DNA of 64,000 nucleotides from Varibaculum cambriense (GCF_002848005.1 NZ_PKHX01000004.1:62001-126000); one strand, 5' to 3'. Positions 8,971 through 18,887 are shown, counted from the first letter of the stretch. Made by a program: numbers and translations. Notes: generated by a model not told the origin, from the letters alone.

Positions 8971-9009
8971 AGTATGGGACCCAAGATTTGGGTCCCATAC
9001 TGTTATTTT
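8971..9009 (+). terminator. Rho-independent terminator after mihF
   Basis: Perfect 14-bp inverted repeat (8971-8984 and 8988-9001, AGTATGGGACCCAA and its complement) with a GAT loop, followed by GTTATTTT. It sits 20 bases after the mihF stop and before gmk. Confidence 0.88.
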
Positions 9010-9038
9010 CAGGAAAAATTTGGAGTGAAAGTTAGCCC

Positions 9039-9590
9039 ATGTCGCGCCTTTATGTATTAGTCGGCCCTTCCGGGGTAGGCAAAGGAACTGTGGTTAAAGC
9101 TTTGCGAAAAGCCCACCCCCAGGTAAACGTAGCGGTCTCTGCTACTACGCGTTCGCCTCGTCCCGGTGAACGTAACGGGGTCGACTATCATTTTTTAAGT
9201 GAAGCCCAGTTCGATGAACTGGTGGATAGCGATGGCTTCGTAGAGTGGGCAGTAGTTCACGGCCAGGCACGCTATGGGACTTTGCGCTCTGAAATCGCAA
9301 AGTATCTTGCCCGCGGCGAGGACGTGATTCTAGAGATCGATCTGGCGGGGGCACGGCAGGTGCGGCATACTAACCCCGATGCCTGTTTTATATTCTTACA
9401 AGCACCCAGTCAGCAGATCTTGCAAGAGCGTTTGCGGGGAAGAGGCACCGAAGGGGAAGCCGAGGTAGCACGCCGCCTGCAAACCGCCGAAATTGAGATG
9501 GCCGCGGCAGGAGAATTTGAGCACATTGTGATCAATAATCATCCTGATCAGGCAGCCAGTGAACTAGCAGCTCTAATGGGAATAGCGTAA
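9039..9590 (+). CDS. gmk: Guanylate kinase
   Basis: Phosphorylates GMP to GDP with ATP. The 183-residue protein shows the P-loop VGPSGVGKGTV, the GMP-binding TTRSPRPGERNGVDYHF, and EWAVVHGQARYGT, DVILEIDLAGARQV and the lid RLRGRGTEGEAEVARRL. The start ATG is preceded by a weak GGAG. It lies after the mihF terminator, so a promoter is expected in the 9002-9038 interval, which is AT-rich. The gmk-rpoZ-coaBC-priA order that follows is the common bacterial arrangement, although metK, often found between coaBC and priA, is absent here. Confidence 0.96.
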   Translation: MSRLYVLVGPSGVGKGTVVKALRKAHPQVNVAVSATTRSPRPGERNGVDYHFLSEAQFDELVDSDGFVEWAVVHGQARYGTLRSEIAKYLARGEDVILEIDLAGARQVRHTNPDACFIFLQAPSQQILQERLRGRGTEGEAEVARRLQTAEIEMAAAGEFEHIVINNHPDQAASELAALMGIA

Positions 9591-9645
9591 GATTCTTCGT
9601 GAAGAGGTGGCATTGCGCCACTGAGAATAGAAATGAGAGGACAAT

Positions 9646-9921
9646 ATGTCGGGTACCGTTGCTAGCCCGGAGGGGATCACCAACCCCCCAATAGATGATC
9701 TATTGGAAAAGGTAGATTCCAAATATGCCCTAGTGGTCTATGCGGCCAAACGGGCAAGACAGATCAACACTTATAATCTGGAGATCGCGGAAGGAATGTT
9801 TTCCACCCCCGGTCCGCTGATTGATTCCAACCCTGAAGACAAAGCTCTAGGTATTGCTTTGCGCGAAATTGATCAGGGAGTATTGAATCTGAAAGAGCAT
9901 GACGATTCTTCCCAGGACTAA
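9646..9921 (+). CDS. rpoZ: RNA polymerase omega subunit
   Basis: Small chaperone-like subunit that binds the beta-prime subunit of RNA polymerase. The 91-residue sequence has the family core [28 protein letters not shown], and the later [10 protein letters not shown]. Actinobacterial versions carry the N-terminal GITNPPID seen here. GAGAGGA lies a few bases before the ATG. The coaBC start lies seven bases beyond the stop, so the two are translationally close. Confidence 0.93.
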   Translation: MSGTVASPEGITNPPIDDLLEKVDSKYALVVYAAKRARQINTYNLEIAEGMFSTPGPLIDSNPEDKALGIALREIDQGVLNLKEHDDSSQD

Positions 9922-9928
9922 CTAAGCT

Positions 9929-11140
9929 ATGTCGCAGCGCCGCCAAATTATTGTCGGGGTGGGGGCGGGGATCGCCGCCTATAAAGCCACTCATGTGGTG
10001 CGGGCATTAGTTAAAGCCAACTTTGACGTCTGGGTGGTTCCCACTCCGGCCTCGTTGAAAATGATCGGGGAAGTTACCTGGCAGGCAATCTCCGGCCATC
10101 CGGTATATACGCAGGTAGATTCCCCCTCCAGTGGAGTTGGGCATATAGAACTCGCCCGAGAGGCCAGTGCCATTGTGGTGATTCCCGCAACTGCTGATCT
10201 ATTGGCACGGATAACCCATGGCATTGCTAACGATATGCTAACCAACGTGATATTGGCGGCCGACTGTCCGCTCCTGGTGGCACCGGCGATGCACACCAAT
10301 ATGTGGGAAAATCCGGCAACCAGAAAAAATGTACAAACCTTGCAAGCTAGGGGAGTGCGCTTTATCGGTCCGGTGTCCGGTGCATTATCTAGCGGCGATC
10401 AAGGGTTAGGGCGACTGGCAGCAGAAGAAGATATCTACGCCGAAGTAATCGCAACCTTATCCGCTGGAGATTGGCAGGGGAAAAAGGTAATGGTAAGTGC
10501 GGGAGGCACCCGCGAGGCCTTAGATCCCGTACGTTTTCTCGGGAATCGTTCCTCTGGGCGCTTTGGAGTCGAGATCGCCCGGCAATTTGCTTGGCAAGGA
10601 GCACAGGTTACCCTGTTGGCTGCCAATATTGAGTCGGTGCTTCTAGAATCTTTGCCTGCCGGGGTAGAAATTGTTGCTACTCCCAGCGCCGGGCAGATGC
10701 ACCAGGCGACACTGGAATATTTCCCGCAAATGCAAGTGGCAGTGATGGCCGCCGCGGTAGCCGACTATCAGCCAGTAGATTTTCAAAGCGAAAAGATCAA
10801 GAAAAATCCTGATCAAAGGGAGTTTTCTTTAAGGCTGCGCCCCACCGCCGATATTTTGGCGGATTTAGCCAGCAAGAAACGTCCCGATCAGCTAGTAGCC
10901 GGATTCGCGGCGGAAACCGGCAGCTGGGAACGGGTACTGCAGCTAGGCAAAGAAAAAGCGCTCCGCAAAGGCGCCGACATTATTTTTATTAATCAGGTGG
11001 GAGCGGAAACCGGATTCGGAGATATCGCTACCAAAGTGTGCGCAGTTAACAGCCAGGGCAGTGAAATTGGGCAGTTTTCGGGTAATAAACCCCAGGTAGC
11101 TACCCAGCTAGTTAAGCTGGTAGGCCAGCAACTGCAGTGA
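9929..11140 (+). CDS. coaBC: Phosphopantothenoylcysteine decarboxylase / synthetase
   Basis: Bifunctional coenzyme A enzyme: the N-terminal CoaC half decarboxylates phosphopantothenoylcysteine with FMN, and the C-terminal CoaB half makes that intermediate. CoaC marks are GVGAGIAAYKA at the N-terminus and the substrate loop VAPAMHTNMWENP. CoaB marks are VSAGGTREALDPVRFLGNRSSGRFG, AAAVADYQP and the KIKKNP motif near residue 285. At 403 residues it is full length. Its stop overlaps the GTG start of priA by four bases. Confidence 0.95.
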   Translation: MSQRRQIIVGVGAGIAAYKATHVVRALVKANFDVWVVPTPASLKMIGEVTWQAISGHPVYTQVDSPSSGVGHIELAREASAIVVIPATADLLARITHGIANDMLTNVILAADCPLLVAPAMHTNMWENPATRKNVQTLQARGVRFIGPVSGALSSGDQGLGRLAAEEDIYAEVIATLSAGDWQGKKVMVSAGGTREALDPVRFLGNRSSGRFGVEIARQFAWQGAQVTLLAANIESVLLESLPAGVEIVATPSAGQMHQATLEYFPQMQVAVMAAAVADYQPVDFQSEKIKKNPDQREFSLRLRPTADILADLASKKRPDQLVAGFAAETGSWERVLQLGKEKALRKGADIIFINQVGAETGFGDIATKVCAVNSQGSEIGQFSGNKPQVATQLVKLVGQQLQ

Positions 11141-13215
11141 CTGACATTATGCCGCGATGGAGCGGCACCGATCCGCTCGCCATCCTCAGATCCCGGGTGC
11201 AGGCAGATGCCCCAGCAGGAACCCAGCAAGAACTACTGGCTGCCCCGCAGACACCTCACGGCAAATGGGAAAATAAAGACCCGATTGCCCGCGTAATTCC
11301 CGACGTTTCCGTTTTTCATCTCGCCAATGGTCTCGATTACACGGTTCCTCCGCGCCTACAAGGAAAGGTGCAGCCCGGGTGCCTAGTGAGCGTAAAAATC
11401 GCCGGCAAACTGGTACATGGGTGGGTAAGGGATGTTCGCCAGGCAGAGCCCACCCGTCAGCGTTTACGGCCAATCAGCCGCGTCCTCAGCTCCCATGCCT
11501 TGGTATCGAAGAGCAGTTTTGCGTTGGCAGAGCAGGTAGCGAGGCGTTATGCCGGGAATTTATCCGCGGTTTTACGCCAGGCGATTCCTCCGCGTCGCGT
11601 CAATATTGAAAAAGAGTTCTTTGAATCTTTTCTCCCTGAATCTGTGGAAACTGCACCGGTACCGCTAGGAGACTCCTCGCGGGAAACTGCCACTACTGAT
11701 CCTCCAATTGCTTCTTATCCCGCCGGGAAAGGCCTTTTAGAGTCCCTAGAACAAGCACACCCGAGCCGGGTGGTCTGGCAATCGCTTCCCGAAGCTGACC
11801 TGCCTGCTCCCTTCAGTCAGATCGCCCAGTTGATCTCTCATTCGCTCAGTACTAGCGGCTCAGTGTTATGCCTTTTTCCCACCAGTAAGTTAGCGAAGGA
11901 TTTTGCTGCTTACTGGAGTGAGCACGCTCCGATCGGGGCGCCCTCGGCCTGGGAATATCACTCTGAGTTGGGGGTGAATGCACGTTACCGCAGCTTCTTA
12001 GAGTGTCGTTTTAACCATCCGCGGTTGGTGGTAGGAACGCGTTCGGCTATTTTTGCTCCCTTGGAAAAATTGTCGCTGCTGTTGATTTGGGACGAAGCAG
12101 CCGAAACCTATCAGGAAAAATCTGCACCCTATTGGCACACCCGGCAAGTAGCAATGCTGCGCAGTCGGCGCGAAAAAGCTTCCTTAATCTTGGGAAGCTT
12201 TTCGCGCTCTCCCCAGGCACAAGCATTAATCATGTCCACCTGGGCCCGCGAACTGGCTCCGGAAAAACAGCAAATGCCGCTGCCTAAAATTTTTACCCCC
12301 GAATACGAAAATCGCGACGACCCTTCCCTCGACCAGAGCGGACTATCTTCTACCGCCCTGCAGTTTTTGCGAAGGGGACTAAGCAAAGGTCCGGTATTAA
12401 TTCAGGCTCCCCGCAAGGGCGGGCGCGGCGGCCTAAGCTGCGCTAATTGCTTAGCCCCGGTGCGTTGTCCGCAGTGCCTAGGGCGCGTCGAGCAGCTGCG
12501 CGGAAACTTTATTTGCCATAGTTGCGGTCATCATTTCCAGTTTTCTTGCCCGCGTTGTGGAGGTAAAACCACCCGCGCTAGCGTGCGCGGACATCAACAA
12601 ATCGGAACCGAACTGGCGGCCGCGTTTCCCAGAATCCCCGTGTTTAACTGCGACGCCGATAATTCTTTGCACCTTATCAGTGCTAAGCCAGCCCTAATCG
12701 TGGCAACGGCGGAACAGGAACCGGTAGCTAGAGGGGGATACGCTGCGGCTCTACTACTCGATGCAGGCATGCTCCTCAGCCTAGATCGGATTTGGGCAGC
12801 CGAAGAGGCCTTACGGCGTTGGGCAAATGCGGCCGCAAAAGTCGCCCCGACCGGGCAGGTGATGCTCACCGGTGATCCTGGACAGCGCCTAGCCGACACT
12901 TTTAAACAGCGAACCTTTAGTAGCTGGGCGAACCAGGAGTTAGCCGAACGAGCGGAAGTAGGGATCCCACCTACCGCCGCCTTAGCGGTTATTCGCGGCC
13001 GGGAAGATACTTTGCACCGCTTCCTTGCCGAATCCAGTTTCCCCGATGCCCAGGTTATCGGACCGGTGCAGGAAGGGGAACATTTCCACCTGCTAGTACG
13101 TTCCCGTTTGGACCAGGGTGAGCAGCTACGCAGTGAGCTACGCCGTCTGCAAGCGGTGGCTTCCCGAAGAAAGTGGGGTCAGCTTAAGGTGCAGGTGGAT
13201 CCGCAAGATCTATAA
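11137..13215 (+). CDS. priA: Primosomal protein N' (PriA), helicase motifs lost
   Basis: Replication restart protein. The 692-residue protein has an N-terminal DNA-binding region, then two zinc-binding clusters (CANCLAPVRCPQCLG and CHSCGHHFQFSCPRCGG) that are diagnostic. The region where PriA helicases carry Walker A reads VLCLFPTSKLAKDF with no GKT, and the DEAH-type box reads LIWDEAAE. Actinobacterial PriA proteins are known to lack ATPase motifs, so this one probably loads the replisome without unwinding. The GTG start overlaps the coaBC stop, and no better downstream start is apparent. Confidence 0.9.
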   Translation: MTDIMPRWSGTDPLAILRSRVQADAPAGTQQELLAAPQTPHGKWENKDPIARVIPDVSVFHLANGLDYTVPPRLQGKVQPGCLVSVKIAGKLVHGWVRDVRQAEPTRQRLRPISRVLSSHALVSKSSFALAEQVARRYAGNLSAVLRQAIPPRRVNIEKEFFESFLPESVETAPVPLGDSSRETATTDPPIASYPAGKGLLESLEQAHPSRVVWQSLPEADLPAPFSQIAQLISHSLSTSGSVLCLFPTSKLAKDFAAYWSEHAPIGAPSAWEYHSELGVNARYRSFLECRFNHPRLVVGTRSAIFAPLEKLSLLLIWDEAAETYQEKSAPYWHTRQVAMLRSRREKASLILGSFSRSPQAQALIMSTWARELAPEKQQMPLPKIFTPEYENRDDPSLDQSGLSSTALQFLRRGLSKGPVLIQAPRKGGRGGLSCANCLAPVRCPQCLGRVEQLRGNFICHSCGHHFQFSCPRCGGKTTRASVRGHQQIGTELAAAFPRIPVFNCDADNSLHLISAKPALIVATAEQEPVARGGYAAALLLDAGMLLSLDRIWAAEEALRRWANAAAKVAPTGQVMLTGDPGQRLADTFKQRTFSSWANQELAERAEVGIPPTAALAVIRGREDTLHRFLAESSFPDAQVIGPVQEGEHFHLLVRSRLDQGEQLRSELRRLQAVASRRKWGQLKVQVDPQDL

Positions 13216-13244
13216 TGTTTCCTAAGATGACGGCACTTTACTGA

Positions 13245-13250
13245 TAAGAT
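13245..13250 (+). promoter_or_regulatory. Extended -10 element for leaderless fmt
   Basis: TAAGAT preceded by TG (TGATAAGAT) ends seven bases before the fmt ATG, and no Shine-Dalgarno sequence lies between. Transcription would start at or next to the A of the ATG. No convincing -35 is visible. Confidence 0.5.
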
Positions 13251-13257
13251 TTCCTCT

Positions 13258-14211
13258 ATGCGTGTCTTATTTGCCGGTACCCCCGCCTCGGCGGTACCTG
13301 TCCTGAAATATCTGCTCGAATCAGAGCATGAAGTAGTGGGGGTGCTAACTCGCCGCCCTGCTCGTTCTGGTAGAGGTCGCAGACTTACTCCCTCTCCGGT
13401 GGCACAGGTAGCTGAGGAGGCCGGCTTGCCGATTTTTACCCCCACTTCTTTAAAGGACACCAGTCAGCGCCCGGATTTTGAAGCTTTAGACGCCGAGGTC
13501 GCAGTGGTAGTTGCCTACGGATTACTGATCCCGAAAGATTTGTTAGCGGTGTTCCCCCACGGCTGGATTAACCTGCACTATTCGCTATTGCCTAGATGGC
13601 GGGGAGCCTCTCCGGTACAGCATTCGCGCATCGCCGGGGAAGAAATCACCGGGGTCAGTATTTTTCGGATCGACGAAGGAATGGATACTGGCCCTATTTT
13701 CGCGGTTGATCCCATCCGGGTAGCGCCGCAAACCACGGCAGATTTGTTGCTTGATCGCTTGACCGAAACCGGAATCGGGTTGTTGCCCCACGTGCTCGCG
13801 GCGTTGGAGTCCGGTAATGCTAAAGCTCACCCCCAAACTAGCGAAGGCGCCAGCTATGCGCCCCTACTTACCAAGGCAGATGCCCAGATACCTTGGGAAA
13901 AAGATGCCCACCAGGTAGCCGATATGATTTGTGGCTTTACCTCTGAGCCGGGAGCTTGGACCGAGCTGCCTGATGGTAAACGGATCAGCATCTATCCCGT
14001 AATCGAGATGAAAGAACACGATACGCTGCAGCCCGGTCAGGTGCGGGTTACTAAACACGAAGTTACCGTGGGAACCGGTAGTAACGATGTGAAGCTAACC
14101 TTTGTCACCCCGGCTGGTAAACGCGAGATGGCCGCCGATGCCTGGGGAAGAGGACAGCGATATGGAGAAGAATTTTTCTTTTCTCTCCCCGGAGAAAGTG
14201 AGCAACCCTAG
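13258..14211 (+). CDS. fmt: Methionyl-tRNA formyltransferase
   Basis: Formylates initiator Met-tRNA using 10-formyltetrahydrofolate. The 317-residue protein begins MRVLFAGTPASAVPVL and carries the active-site block INLHYSLLPRWRGASPVQ with catalytic Asn and His, then GVSIFRIDEGMDTGPI. The C-terminal domain that grips tRNA follows residue 210. No ribosome site precedes the ATG, but a TGATAAGAT element does, so a leaderless message is likely. Its final TAG shares one base with the GTG start of rsmB, a coupled pair. Confidence 0.95.
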   Translation: MRVLFAGTPASAVPVLKYLLESEHEVVGVLTRRPARSGRGRRLTPSPVAQVAEEAGLPIFTPTSLKDTSQRPDFEALDAEVAVVVAYGLLIPKDLLAVFPHGWINLHYSLLPRWRGASPVQHSRIAGEEITGVSIFRIDEGMDTGPIFAVDPIRVAPQTTADLLLDRLTETGIGLLPHVLAALESGNAKAHPQTSEGASYAPLLTKADAQIPWEKDAHQVADMICGFTSEPGAWTELPDGKRISIYPVIEMKEHDTLQPGQVRVTKHEVTVGTGSNDVKLTFVTPAGKREMAADAWGRGQRYGEEFFFSLPGESEQP

Positions 14212-15737
14212 TGCGGCCAGATCGTTCCTCGAAAAAATATTCCGCCGGTAACTCTTCCCGGGATAACCGGAGCAGAAGGCGGGGAGAAAATCGTTCCCCA
14301 CAGCAGGAATGGCGTCCCCAAACCGATCGGGTACGCACCCTGGTTTTCCAGGTGCTCCTAGCAGTAGAGACCAAGGACGCATATGCGAACCTCCTGCTAC
14401 CACCCAGGCTTACCCGCGCCCATATCGGGGGACGAGATGCTGGTTTCGCTACCGAGCTAACATACGGCACGCTTAGAAGCCAAGGCTACTACGACTGGAT
14501 AATCGATGAGTGTTCTACTCGCCCGGTAGCAGCCTTGGAAAAAGAAGTGCTGATTATTTTGCGAATGGGCCTGCATCAACTGTTAAATATGCGGGTTGCC
14601 ACCCACGCCGCGGTCAGCGAATCGGTGAATCTCACCAAACAGGAAGCTAACGAGGGAGCCGCGGGGCTGGTAAACGGGGTTTTGCGCCAAGCGGTGCGCC
14701 TGGCAGACAGCGGGGAACTAGCTTCCCGGCTGGGAGCACTGAGTAAATCCCGCCGCCTGGCAATTGAATATTCCCATCCCGCTTGGATTATTGCTGCCTA
14801 CCGTGCGGCTTTAAGTGAACAAGCAAAACTGGGTGCCCAGATTCCCAGTGATGATGATTCACTCGCGGCTTTGCTGGCAGAAAATAATCGCGCGCCCTAT
14901 ATCAACCTGGTGGCGCGACCCGGTTTGGTGGATCGGGAAGAACTTGCCGATGCCGTCGAAGATATGGGACAAGATGTTGCCTATTCGACGCTGAGCCCTT
15001 GGGGTTTGATTGTGTCTGGGGGAGACCCCGCCAATCTGGAAGCGGTCGGAAGCGCGCGCGCAGGAGTAGAAGATCAAGGATCGCAACTGGTAGCCGGACT
15101 GGCAGCTACTTATCCCTTAGAAGGTTCCGACCTAAAGTGGCTAGATTTATGTGCTGGTCCCGGGGGGAAAGCGGCGTTAATGGCAGCTTTAGGTAGGCAA
15201 CGCGGCGCCCAGCTGATCGCTAATGAGGTCAGCCCCCATCGGGCGAAATTACTTGAAGATTCGGTGAAAGCCCTCGATAATGTGCAAGTTGTGTGCAAAG
15301 ACGGTACCCAGTTTCCAACTGTTGAGGGCGGATACGACCGGGTATTAGTGGATGCTCCCTGTACCGGATTGGGGGCATTGCGCCGTCATCCCGAGTCCCG
15401 TTACCGCGCCCGTAATGAAACTATTCCTGATATCACTGATTTACAGGCGCGTTTGTTAAATCGGGCTTTAGAAGTTTGCCGCCCCGGTGGCCTAGTTATA
15501 TATGCCACTTGTTCGCCGCACCCGGCTGAAACTACCTTCCTGGTAGAGCGGGTATTAAAACAACGCGGGGACGGGAAACTGAGGGAACTCACCCCTGTCT
15601 GCGACCAGCTAATCGAGGCCGAGGCCTGGCCTGGGGGTCTGGGCTGCGCCGATAAATACTTACAACTGTGGCCGCATATTCATGCCAGTGACGCTATGTT
15701 TGCGGTAGTAATCAGCAAAAACCAGAAAGGAAACTAA
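14211..15737 (+). CDS. rsmB: 16S rRNA m5C967 methyltransferase (RsmB)
   Basis: A 508-residue enzyme with an N-terminal NusB-like RNA-binding domain (residues about 45-180, [19 protein letters not shown]) and a C-terminal Rossmann methyltransferase. The latter shows [18 protein letters not shown] for AdoMet, [20 protein letters not shown], and [11 protein letters not shown] with the catalytic cysteine. The first 45 residues are basic and low-complexity, typical of actinobacterial forms. The start is a GTG that overlaps the fmt stop by one base. Confidence 0.93.
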   Translation: MRPDRSSKKYSAGNSSRDNRSRRRGENRSPQQEWRPQTDRVRTLVFQVLLAVETKDAYANLLLPPRLTRAHIGGRDAGFATELTYGTLRSQGYYDWIIDECSTRPVAALEKEVLIILRMGLHQLLNMRVATHAAVSESVNLTKQEANEGAAGLVNGVLRQAVRLADSGELASRLGALSKSRRLAIEYSHPAWIIAAYRAALSEQAKLGAQIPSDDDSLAALLAENNRAPYINLVARPGLVDREELADAVEDMGQDVAYSTLSPWGLIVSGGDPANLEAVGSARAGVEDQGSQLVAGLAATYPLEGSDLKWLDLCAGPGGKAALMAALGRQRGAQLIANEVSPHRAKLLEDSVKALDNVQVVCKDGTQFPTVEGGYDRVLVDAPCTGLGALRRHPESRYRARNETIPDITDLQARLLNRALEVCRPGGLVIYATCSPHPAETTFLVERVLKQRGDGKLRELTPVCDQLIEAEAWPGGLGCADKYLQLWPHIHASDAMFAVVISKNQKGN

Positions 15738-15739
15738 CC

Positions 15740-16399
15740 ATGGGCGTAACTATTTCTCCTTCTATTCTTAACTGCGACATCGCTAATCTAGCTAGCGAAA
15801 TTGAGAAGATAAAAAATGCAGATTACGCGCATGTGGATGTGATGGATAATCATTTTGTTCCCAATCTTTCCTGGGGACTGCCGGTGGTGGAAGCAGTAAT
15901 CCGCCAAAATATTTTACCGGTAGACGCTCATTTGATGATCGAGGACGCTGACCGGTGGGCTCCCACCTACGCGGAGGCCGGATGCGCCTCGGTTACATTC
16001 CATGCTGAGGCAGCGGCGGCGCCGATTCGTCTGGCGCGAGAGATTCACCGCCAAGGAGCAAAAGTGGGAATGGCACTGCGTCCGGCTACCGATATCACTC
16101 CCTATATTGATATCCTCCCGGAAATCGATATGTTGTTGGTGATGACGGTAGAGCCCGGTTTTGGAGGCCAGTCATTCCTAGAGTCCATGATGGCGAAAGT
16201 TCGCCGCACCCGCGAAGCTATTTCTGCTGCCAATCTACAAGTATCGGTACAGGTCGACGGGGGAATCACCCGCGAAACTATTAGCGTAGCTGCCGAGGCC
16301 GGCGCAGACGTATTCGTTGCGGGTTCGGCGGTTTATAAAGCTGAGGATGCCTACGCGGAGGTGGAGGAACTGCGGCGTATCGCCCAGTCCCACTGCTAA
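15740..16399 (+). CDS. rpe: Ribulose-phosphate 3-epimerase
   Basis: Interconverts ribulose-5-phosphate and xylulose-5-phosphate in the pentose phosphate pathway. The 219-residue TIM barrel has [28 protein letters not shown] (metal-binding His and Asp), [24 protein letters not shown] and QVDGGI. Length and motifs are standard. It sits two bases after rsmB with AGAAAGGA upstream, so it is part of the same transcript. Confidence 0.96.
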   Translation: MGVTISPSILNCDIANLASEIEKIKNADYAHVDVMDNHFVPNLSWGLPVVEAVIRQNILPVDAHLMIEDADRWAPTYAEAGCASVTFHAEAAAAPIRLAREIHRQGAKVGMALRPATDITPYIDILPEIDMLLVMTVEPGFGGQSFLESMMAKVRRTREAISAANLQVSVQVDGGITRETISVAAEAGADVFVAGSAVYKAEDAYAEVEELRRIAQSHC

Positions 16400-16471
16400 T
16401 AAGCACCGAGATTTCAGTGCGGAAGCAGCTGGCGTCCTCGTAAATATTGTGCCTACGCCCCAGGTTGCAGG

Positions 16472-16501
16472 TTCCTGCTAACTGGATTCCTGCTAACTGG
16501 A
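16472..16501 (+). repeat. Perfect tandem duplication of 15 bases
   Basis: TTCCTGCTAACTGGA occurs twice with no gap (16472-16486 and 16487-16501) in the rpe-hisE gap, 43 bases before the hisE start and just upstream of its predicted promoter. Confidence 0.9.
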
Positions 16502-16530
16502 GCGGGAAGGCAAGATTTTTCAAAACCCAC

Positions 16531-16536
16531 TAACCT
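16531..16536 (+). promoter_or_regulatory. -10 element for leaderless hisE
   Basis: TAACCT ends seven bases before the hisE ATG. The intervening TAAAGCT contains no ribosome site, so transcription probably starts at the ATG. Confidence 0.45.
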
Positions 16537-16543
16537 TAAAGCT

Positions 16544-16807
16544 ATGAAGAGTTTTGAAGAGTTATTTACAGAGTTGCAGGCGAAAGCCAGCGAACGTCCG
16601 GAAGGGTCGGGCACCGTGAAAGAGCTAGATGCCGGGGTGCACGCTATCGGGAAGAAAATCGTAGAAGAGGCGGCAGAAACCTGGATGGCCGCCGAATACG
16701 AAAGCCTTGACGATTTTTGTTTAGAGGTCTCCCAGCTGCTTTATCACGCCCAAGTGATGATGATCGCTAAAGGGGTAAGCCTCGAAGACGTCTACCGCAA
16801 ACTGTAA
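16544..16807 (+). CDS. hisE: Phosphoribosyl-ATP pyrophosphatase
   Basis: Hydrolyses phosphoribosyl-ATP to phosphoribosyl-AMP, the second step of histidine synthesis. The 87-residue all-helical MazG-like protein has the metal-binding [13 protein letters not shown] and later [12 protein letters not shown]. Length is typical of the stand-alone actinobacterial HisE. The hisE-hisG order with an eight-base gap matches mycobacteria, and the remaining his genes are outside the window. Initiation is probably leaderless (see the -10 element upstream). Confidence 0.94.
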   Translation: MKSFEELFTELQAKASERPEGSGTVKELDAGVHAIGKKIVEEAAETWMAAEYESLDDFCLEVSQLLYHAQVMMIAKGVSLEDVYRKL

Positions 16808-16815
16808 GGAAACAA

Positions 16816-17661
16816 ATGTTAAGAATAGCTGTTCCCAATAAAGGTGGTCTTTCAGATCCGGCCATCAGACTTCTTTCCGAAGCTGGATACCGTACCCGGC
16901 GCCGGGGTCGAGAGCTACATATCACCGATCAAAATAACCAGGTGGAAGTATTTTTTCTCCGTCCGCGCGATATTGCCCAATACGTAGGTGCCGGTTTTAT
17001 TCAAGCCGGGATTACCGGACGCGACCTGCTGGCGGATTCGGGAGTCAAAGCCGAAGAAGTACTAGCACTGGGATTTGGTTCCTCTACTTTTCGCTTTGCG
17101 GCGCCTCAAGGTACCATGAGCTCGGTTCAGGACCTGGAGGGTAAACGCATTGCCACTTCCTTTGACCGGATTGTGCAAGACTATCTGGCTTCGCAGCAGG
17201 TCAAAGCGGATACCGTACACCTAGATGGGGCCGTCGAGTCCTCGGTTCGCCTCGGGGTGGCGGACGCAATCGCGGACGTAGTGGAAACCGGCAATACTCT
17301 GCGGGCAGCCGGGCTAGAAGTATTTGGCGAACCTTTGATGCAATCAGAGGCCGTACTCATCGCTAATCCGCAGGCTGCGGAAAGCGCGGGTCTGCAAGTT
17401 CTTCAGCAGCGCCTCCAGGGGGTGCTCAATGCTCGCAACTATGTGTTGGTGGACTACAACGTTCACCGGGATCTGTTGGATAAAGCCGTCAATTACACTC
17501 CGGGAATTTCTTCCCCCACCATCTCTTCCCTGCAAGATAGCCACTGGCTAGCGGTGCGAGCACTGTGTAAACGCTCCGAAGTTCACGGGGTGGTTGATCA
17601 GCTCCACGCCCTGGGGGCGGAAGGAATTCTGGTTACCCAGCTGCTATCGGCTCGGATCTAG
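16816..17661 (+). CDS. hisG: ATP phosphoribosyltransferase, long form
   Basis: First and feedback-controlled step of histidine synthesis, joining ATP and PRPP. The 281-residue sequence starts MLRIAVPNKGGLSDPA and has GITGRDLLADSG and the PRPP-site block VGVADAIADVVETGNTLRAAGLEV. The C-terminal 80 residues (SSLQDSHWLAVRALCKRSEVHGVVDQLHALGAEGILV) are the ACT-like regulatory domain that binds histidine, which defines the long form. AAGGAAAC lies before the ATG. It ends the plus-strand block; a convergent gene begins 88 bases on, and I see no clear terminator in that gap. Confidence 0.95.
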   Translation: MLRIAVPNKGGLSDPAIRLLSEAGYRTRRRGRELHITDQNNQVEVFFLRPRDIAQYVGAGFIQAGITGRDLLADSGVKAEEVLALGFGSSTFRFAAPQGTMSSVQDLEGKRIATSFDRIVQDYLASQQVKADTVHLDGAVESSVRLGVADAIADVVETGNTLRAAGLEVFGEPLMQSEAVLIANPQAAESAGLQVLQQRLQGVLNARNYVLVDYNVHRDLLDKAVNYTPGISSPTISSLQDSHWLAVRALCKRSEVHGVVDQLHALGAEGILVTQLLSARI

Positions 17662-17749
17662 CTGGAGCTGCGCCAGGGGCAGGCTTACTCCTAGCCGGTA
17701 GCTTTTCGCCTCTAAGGTAATCCCGAAGGATTTTGCCTGAGACTTTGGG

Positions 17750-18880
17750 CTAGGCAAGCTGCGCGGCGAGGCGTCCGGCTGCGGCAGCAGCCAGGAAGGG
17801 AGCCGCATCTTCCTCCAGGCCTCGTCGCATGGTTGACAGTTTCACCGGGCAGTTGCTTAAGGCCTGGTAGAGTCCGGCGGTTGGACATTTTTGCACCCGG
17901 TGCCGGGAACTAATCTGTGCTAGTTGGGAGTCCACCAATTTAGTGAATTCACTGTTTAGGAGAGGTTTTTGCCCTTCGCCTTCGTCGGTGAACTCCGGTA
18001 GTGCCACGGTAAGGGGGATTGGCGTAAAGTCGGACAGAATTCGCAAACTATGATGCGAGATTCCCCGGTGGCGCAGCCGAGGATCAGCTGCTGACATCCG
18101 CAGGGCACAAATGGCTTTCCCGTCTCCCGCAGCCGCCTGGGTCAGGAATGAAGAGAGATCAAAACCGGAGTACCCGTAGGGGGTTCCGCTACCCGCATTT
18201 CCCGGGCCTTGTCCCACAATCGCGATATCGGCTGCTAACACCTGCCGGGCTGCCAGCAGCGCCGAAAAAGTATTGATCGCTTCCAAGTCACCCCCGAATG
18301 CCTGGCCGGCGGTGATCACCGCCGATAGCCATCCATTTTCGCGCAGTGAGGTAATGTTGCGGGAGAAAAATGCCGGGAGCGCCCCACCATCGGTGTACAC
18401 ATAAACGATTTTCGCCGCCGGATTTTCTGCTCTGACCCCGGCGATGACTGCGGGAAGCTGGGAATGCAGATCAATCCCTACTACCGGCATTCCTTGCAGA
18501 TTTTCCGCCTGCCGCATCTGCTGGTGATAAGGCGATTCTTGTTCCTCAACCGAGGAAACCATGTACTGGCTGGGGGTATAGCGCGCCTTCATAATGTGAC
18601 CCTCATGGGCAGGCAATACGTCTTGCGGTAGTCGGTCACAAAGCGCGGTTACCAGTGCGAAACCGCCGGTTCCTAAGTTTTTCTGGAGGGGAGAACAATC
18701 GCAGCGCACCGTTTCGCCCGCTTTAACTTCCCCGTTTAAGGCCGGATAGTTTAAGGCTCGTAGAGTTTGTCCGGTTAAAAACTGTTCCGCTCCCCTAGGA
18801 TGAGCGGAAATCTTTACTGTAAGTTCTTGCGTGGCTTTAAAGTTGCGGACAGTTTCGACTTGTCCTTCCCGTAACATCAT
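17750..18880 (-). CDS. DUF3866 family protein
   Basis: A 376-residue protein matching the actinobacterial DUF3866 family by its N-terminal barrel-like region, GGFALVTALCDRLPQDVLPAHEGHIMKARYTPSQ, and the central VVGIDLHSQLPAVIAG, YVYTDGGALP and GQGPGNAGSGTPYGYSG. The GxG-rich blocks suggest ligand binding, but no reaction is known to me. It lies alone, convergent with hisG and divergent from the helY unit. Two adjacent ATGs open the frame. The first follows a TAGAAT element by seven bases, pointing to leaderless initiation there. Confidence 0.8.
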   Translation of the reverse strand: MMLREGQVETVRNFKATQELTVKISAHPRGAEQFLTGQTLRALNYPALNGEVKAGETVRCDCSPLQKNLGTGGFALVTALCDRLPQDVLPAHEGHIMKARYTPSQYMVSSVEEQESPYHQQMRQAENLQGMPVVGIDLHSQLPAVIAGVRAENPAAKIVYVYTDGGALPAFFSRNITSLRENGWLSAVITAGQAFGGDLEAINTFSALLAARQVLAADIAIVGQGPGNAGSGTPYGYSGFDLSSFLTQAAAGDGKAICALRMSAADPRLRHRGISHHSLRILSDFTPIPLTVALPEFTDEGEGQKPLLNSEFTKLVDSQLAQISSRHRVQKCPTAGLYQALSNCPVKLSTMRRGLEEDAAPFLAAAAAGRLAAQLA

Positions 18881-18887
18881 GTTTTAT

